A DNA stretch of 64,000 bases from Dyadobacter subterraneus (GTDB taxonomy: Bacteria; Bacteroidota; Bacteroidia; Cytophagales; Spirosomataceae): positions 806,001 to 870,000 of the forward strand of contig NZ_JACYGY010000001.1 in the NCBI RefSeq assembly GCF_015221875.1, written 5' to 3'. Shown here piece after piece: positions 62,430 through 64,000 of this stretch; the stretch's first letter is position 1, and each line of letters starts with the position of its first letter. A program made the position numbers and the translations under genes. The notes under the pieces were generated by a model. That model was not told the origin of the DNA. It did not search any database and saw nothing but the letters and a program-made list of their open reading frames with translations.

Positions 62430-63134
62430 TTAACAGTTTCCGTCAATGTCACAACTATCACCATCTGCAAGGCTTACAAGCGGCGCTGGATTTTCTTTTT
62501 CCCATTCCTGAAAAGACTGTTGAAGTGCTCCCAAAAATGTTTCTGGCTGCTGTGCGCCTGAAACGGCATATTTCCTGTCCAAAACAAAAAACGGAACTCC
62601 ACGAACGCCGACTTGCTGTGCTTCGTAAACATCTTTACGAACGGCATCAGCATATTGGTTGCTGTCAAGAACACTTTTCAATTCTTCCGCATCAAGTCCG
62701 ATTTTTGTTCCAAGATCAATCAGCGTATCGTGGTCGGCTGTATTTTTTCCTTCAGTAAAGTAAGCGTGGAACAATTGTTCTTCGGCTGCATCTCCCAGTT
62801 TATTTTTCTTGGCAAACTGGATAAAACGGTGGCTGTCAAATGAATTGGCCAGAACTGTTTTCTCCATATTGTATTCCAAACCAACTTCTGCTGCAATATT
62901 TGTCACATTATCCAGCATTTGTGTAGCGTGGTCAACTGTGAAACCTTTTACGTCGGCAAGATATTCAACAATGGTTCGGCTTGGATCTGTTTTCATATCG
63001 GGATTCAACTGAAAACTTTTCCATTCAACCTCAATTCTGTCTTTTTGAGGAAATTGCTCTAACGCTTTTTCGAATTTGCGTTTTCCTATATAACACCATG
63101 GACACATGACGTCACTCCATATTTCAACTTTCAT
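62430..63134 (-). CDS. DsbA-family oxidoreductase, FrnE-like
   Basis: 234 residues without signal peptide. The thioredoxin-type site CPWC is at 11-14 (SDVMCPWCYIGKRKFEKAL), followed by the helical insertion and GVRGVPFFVLDRKYAVSGAQ with the cis-proline. FrnE-like proteins are cytoplasmic disulfide oxidoreductases, and one is linked to oxidative stress tolerance in Deinococcus. It lies 38 bp after the nitroreductase gene in the same direction, so the two likely share a transcript. Confidence 0.9.
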   Translation of the reverse strand: MKVEIWSDVMCPWCYIGKRKFEKALEQFPQKDRIEVEWKSFQLNPDMKTDPSRTIVEYLADVKGFTVDHATQMLDNVTNIAAEVGLEYNMEKTVLANSFDSHRFIQFAKKNKLGDAAEEQLFHAYFTEGKNTADHDTLIDLGTKIGLDAEELKSVLDSNQYADAVRKDVYEAQQVGVRGVPFFVLDRKYAVSGAQQPETFLGALQQSFQEWEKENPAPLVSLADGDSCDIDGNC

Positions 63135-63172
63135 GATTGCTTCTGTTTAATTTGAGCAATGTTTATAAATTA

Positions 63173-63805
63173 TTAGATCGTAACGAAAAGCTCTTCATGA
63201 GACCTTCTTACTTTTTTGGCGCTTGCCAAAACGTCTTTTTCGGCGTCACGATAGCCCAGCGTCATGATCACAACACTATGCAAACCTTTTTCGTTTAACC
63301 CTAAAATTTCATCCAGGCCGTTCGCATCAAAACCTTCCATCGGCGTCGCATCAATTTGTTCGGAAGCTGCGGCCACAAGTGCATGTCCCAGAGCAATATA
63401 TGCTTGTCGCGCTGCCCATTGTGCGTTAATTTCTTCGGGACGACGTAAAATGCCGTTCGTGATAGAAGTTCTAAATCCGTCCAAAGACTCCGAAGAAACG
63501 CCGCGTGTTTCGGAGATCAGATTCATGTATTCGTCAATATGCTCAGCCGTAATTTTTGTCCAGGATGCAAATACAATCAAATGAGAAGCTTCTGCGATCT
63601 GAGGCTGCATAAATGCTATTTTCTGAATTTTCTCTTTAATTTCCTGGTCTTCGATTATGAACACGGTATATGGCTGTAAGCCCGCTGACGATGGCGAAAG
63701 TTTAATAGCCTCTAAGATTATATCCAGTTTTGCAGCCGGAACTTTCTCACCAGTCATTCTTTTAGTAGCATATCGCCAGTTCAGTGTTTCTATCAGGTTA
63801 CTCAT
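63173..63805 (-). CDS. NAD(P)H-dependent nitroreductase-family flavoprotein
   Basis: 210 residues. The segment NWRYATKRMTGEKVPAAKLD near the N-terminus, LSPSSAGLQPYTVFIIED and a C-terminal LGYRDAEKDVLASAKKVRR fit the FMN-dependent NfsB-like fold (FMN phosphate contacts Arg and Ser near the ends). Reduces quinones or nitro compounds. Divergent from the HxlR-type regulator, with closely opposed -7 elements in the 96-bp gap. Likely the first gene of an operon with the DsbA-like gene. Confidence 0.9.
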   Translation of the reverse strand: MSNLIETLNWRYATKRMTGEKVPAAKLDIILEAIKLSPSSAGLQPYTVFIIEDQEIKEKIQKIAFMQPQIAEASHLIVFASWTKITAEHIDEYMNLISETRGVSSESLDGFRTSITNGILRRPEEINAQWAARQAYIALGHALVAAASEQIDATPMEGFDANGLDEILGLNEKGLHSVVIMTLGYRDAEKDVLASAKKVRRSHEELFVTI

Positions 63806-63833
63806 TCTTGTTTCAATTTATAATTTAGATGTG

Positions 63834-63862
63834 CAAACTTAAATAAATAAGCTATACATTTG
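63834..63862. promoter_or_regulatory. Opposed -7 elements for nitroreductase and HxlR-type genes
   Basis: On the minus strand TAAGTTTG (63841-63834) reads toward the nitroreductase. On the plus strand TACATTTG (63855-63862) reads toward the HxlR-type gene. Both match TAnnTTTG; I saw no well-placed TTG for either. Confidence 0.45.
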
Positions 63863-63901
63863 TAAGTACTATACAATAGGATAGTGCAATATTCAAAAGA
63901 C

Positions 63902-64000
63902 ATGGAAGCAAAAGAGGAATTATTTCAAGAGAGATTATCACACAGTGATTGTTCAAAAAGTTTGCTGCCCGTTCGCGACGCACTGGATGCATTGAACGGG
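63902..64000 (+). CDS. HxlR-family transcriptional regulator, 3' end outside window
   Basis: Only 33 codons are visible (63902-64000), ending ...PVRDALDALNG, the N-terminal pattern of HxlR winged-helix proteins, whose usual start of the DNA-binding part is a PVRxALxxLxGKW-type stretch. Cys17 (SDCSKS) occupies the place of the conserved cysteine that senses quinones or diamide in HypR and YodB. The next bases lie outside the window. It is divergent from the nitroreductase, a common HxlR target. Confidence 0.75.
   Translation, partial: MEAKEELFQERLSHSDCSKSLLPVRDALDALNG

Overview
The window looks like a chromosomal segment of a Cytophagales bacterium (Bacteroidota), most likely a Dyadobacter-like member of the Spirosomataceae. 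The reasons are a SusC/SusD pair, several promoters with the Bacteroidota -33 TTG / -7 TAnnTTTG pattern, families typical of this phylum (DUF5686, DUF2911, large unfused FtsX/MacB permeases) and characteristic Bacteroidota intergenic repeats. The genus is an inference from gene content. I saw no rRNA, tRNA, CRISPR array, phage or transposase gene.

Layout. 1-13254: five tandem ~800-residue FtsX/MacB-type ABC permeases (the first cut by the window edge), interrupted by one small secreted protein gene. 13397-14480: a PPOX-like flavoprotein and a five-unit ~60-bp tandem repeat. 14481-19940: a SusD/SusC uptake pair with a divergent DeoR-type regulator. 20010-20313: an inverted-repeat element. 20347-24243: a PQQ-dependent dehydrogenase and an alkaline phosphatase. 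24454-28036: a LolD/MacB-type ATPase, a TolC-like channel and two small outer-membrane barrel proteins; the ATPase could serve the permease array. 28130-31069: SGNH lipoprotein, FGGY sugar kinase and a HigBA toxin-antitoxin pair. 31077-39841: mostly housekeeping (recG, DUF2911, a two-gene winged-helix/membrane module, DgkA, DUF1361, SMP-30, redoxin, rplU-rpmA, NfuA-like). 39995-42111: an unannotated all-helical protein with a class II terpene-cyclase-type DVDDTA motif, overlapped by a flavin/2Fe-2S reductase. 42297-43650: a LacI-type regulator behind a promoter with two candidate operators. 43723-51002: M1 peptidase, LolC/E-like permease, rbfA, a DUF6427-like membrane protein, rpiB and a LOG-family protein. 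51102-56593: a helix-hairpin-helix protein, VapBC, glyS, a cold-shock gene, guaA and a 54-residue DUF1328 gene. 56938-64000: a second M1 peptidase, DUF5686 protein, an ion channel with a C-terminal zinc ribbon, and a thiol/quinone-stress-like set (FrnE-like DsbA, nitroreductase, divergent HxlR regulator cut by the window edge).

The points I find most worth checking are the DVDDTA protein with its reductase; the LacI promoter/operator arrangement; the HigB promoter that seems to start transcription at the start codon; the repeated TGTTC-N6-GAACA motif near the permease array; and several intergenic repeat structures. All family names come from reading motifs by eye; no database search was run.
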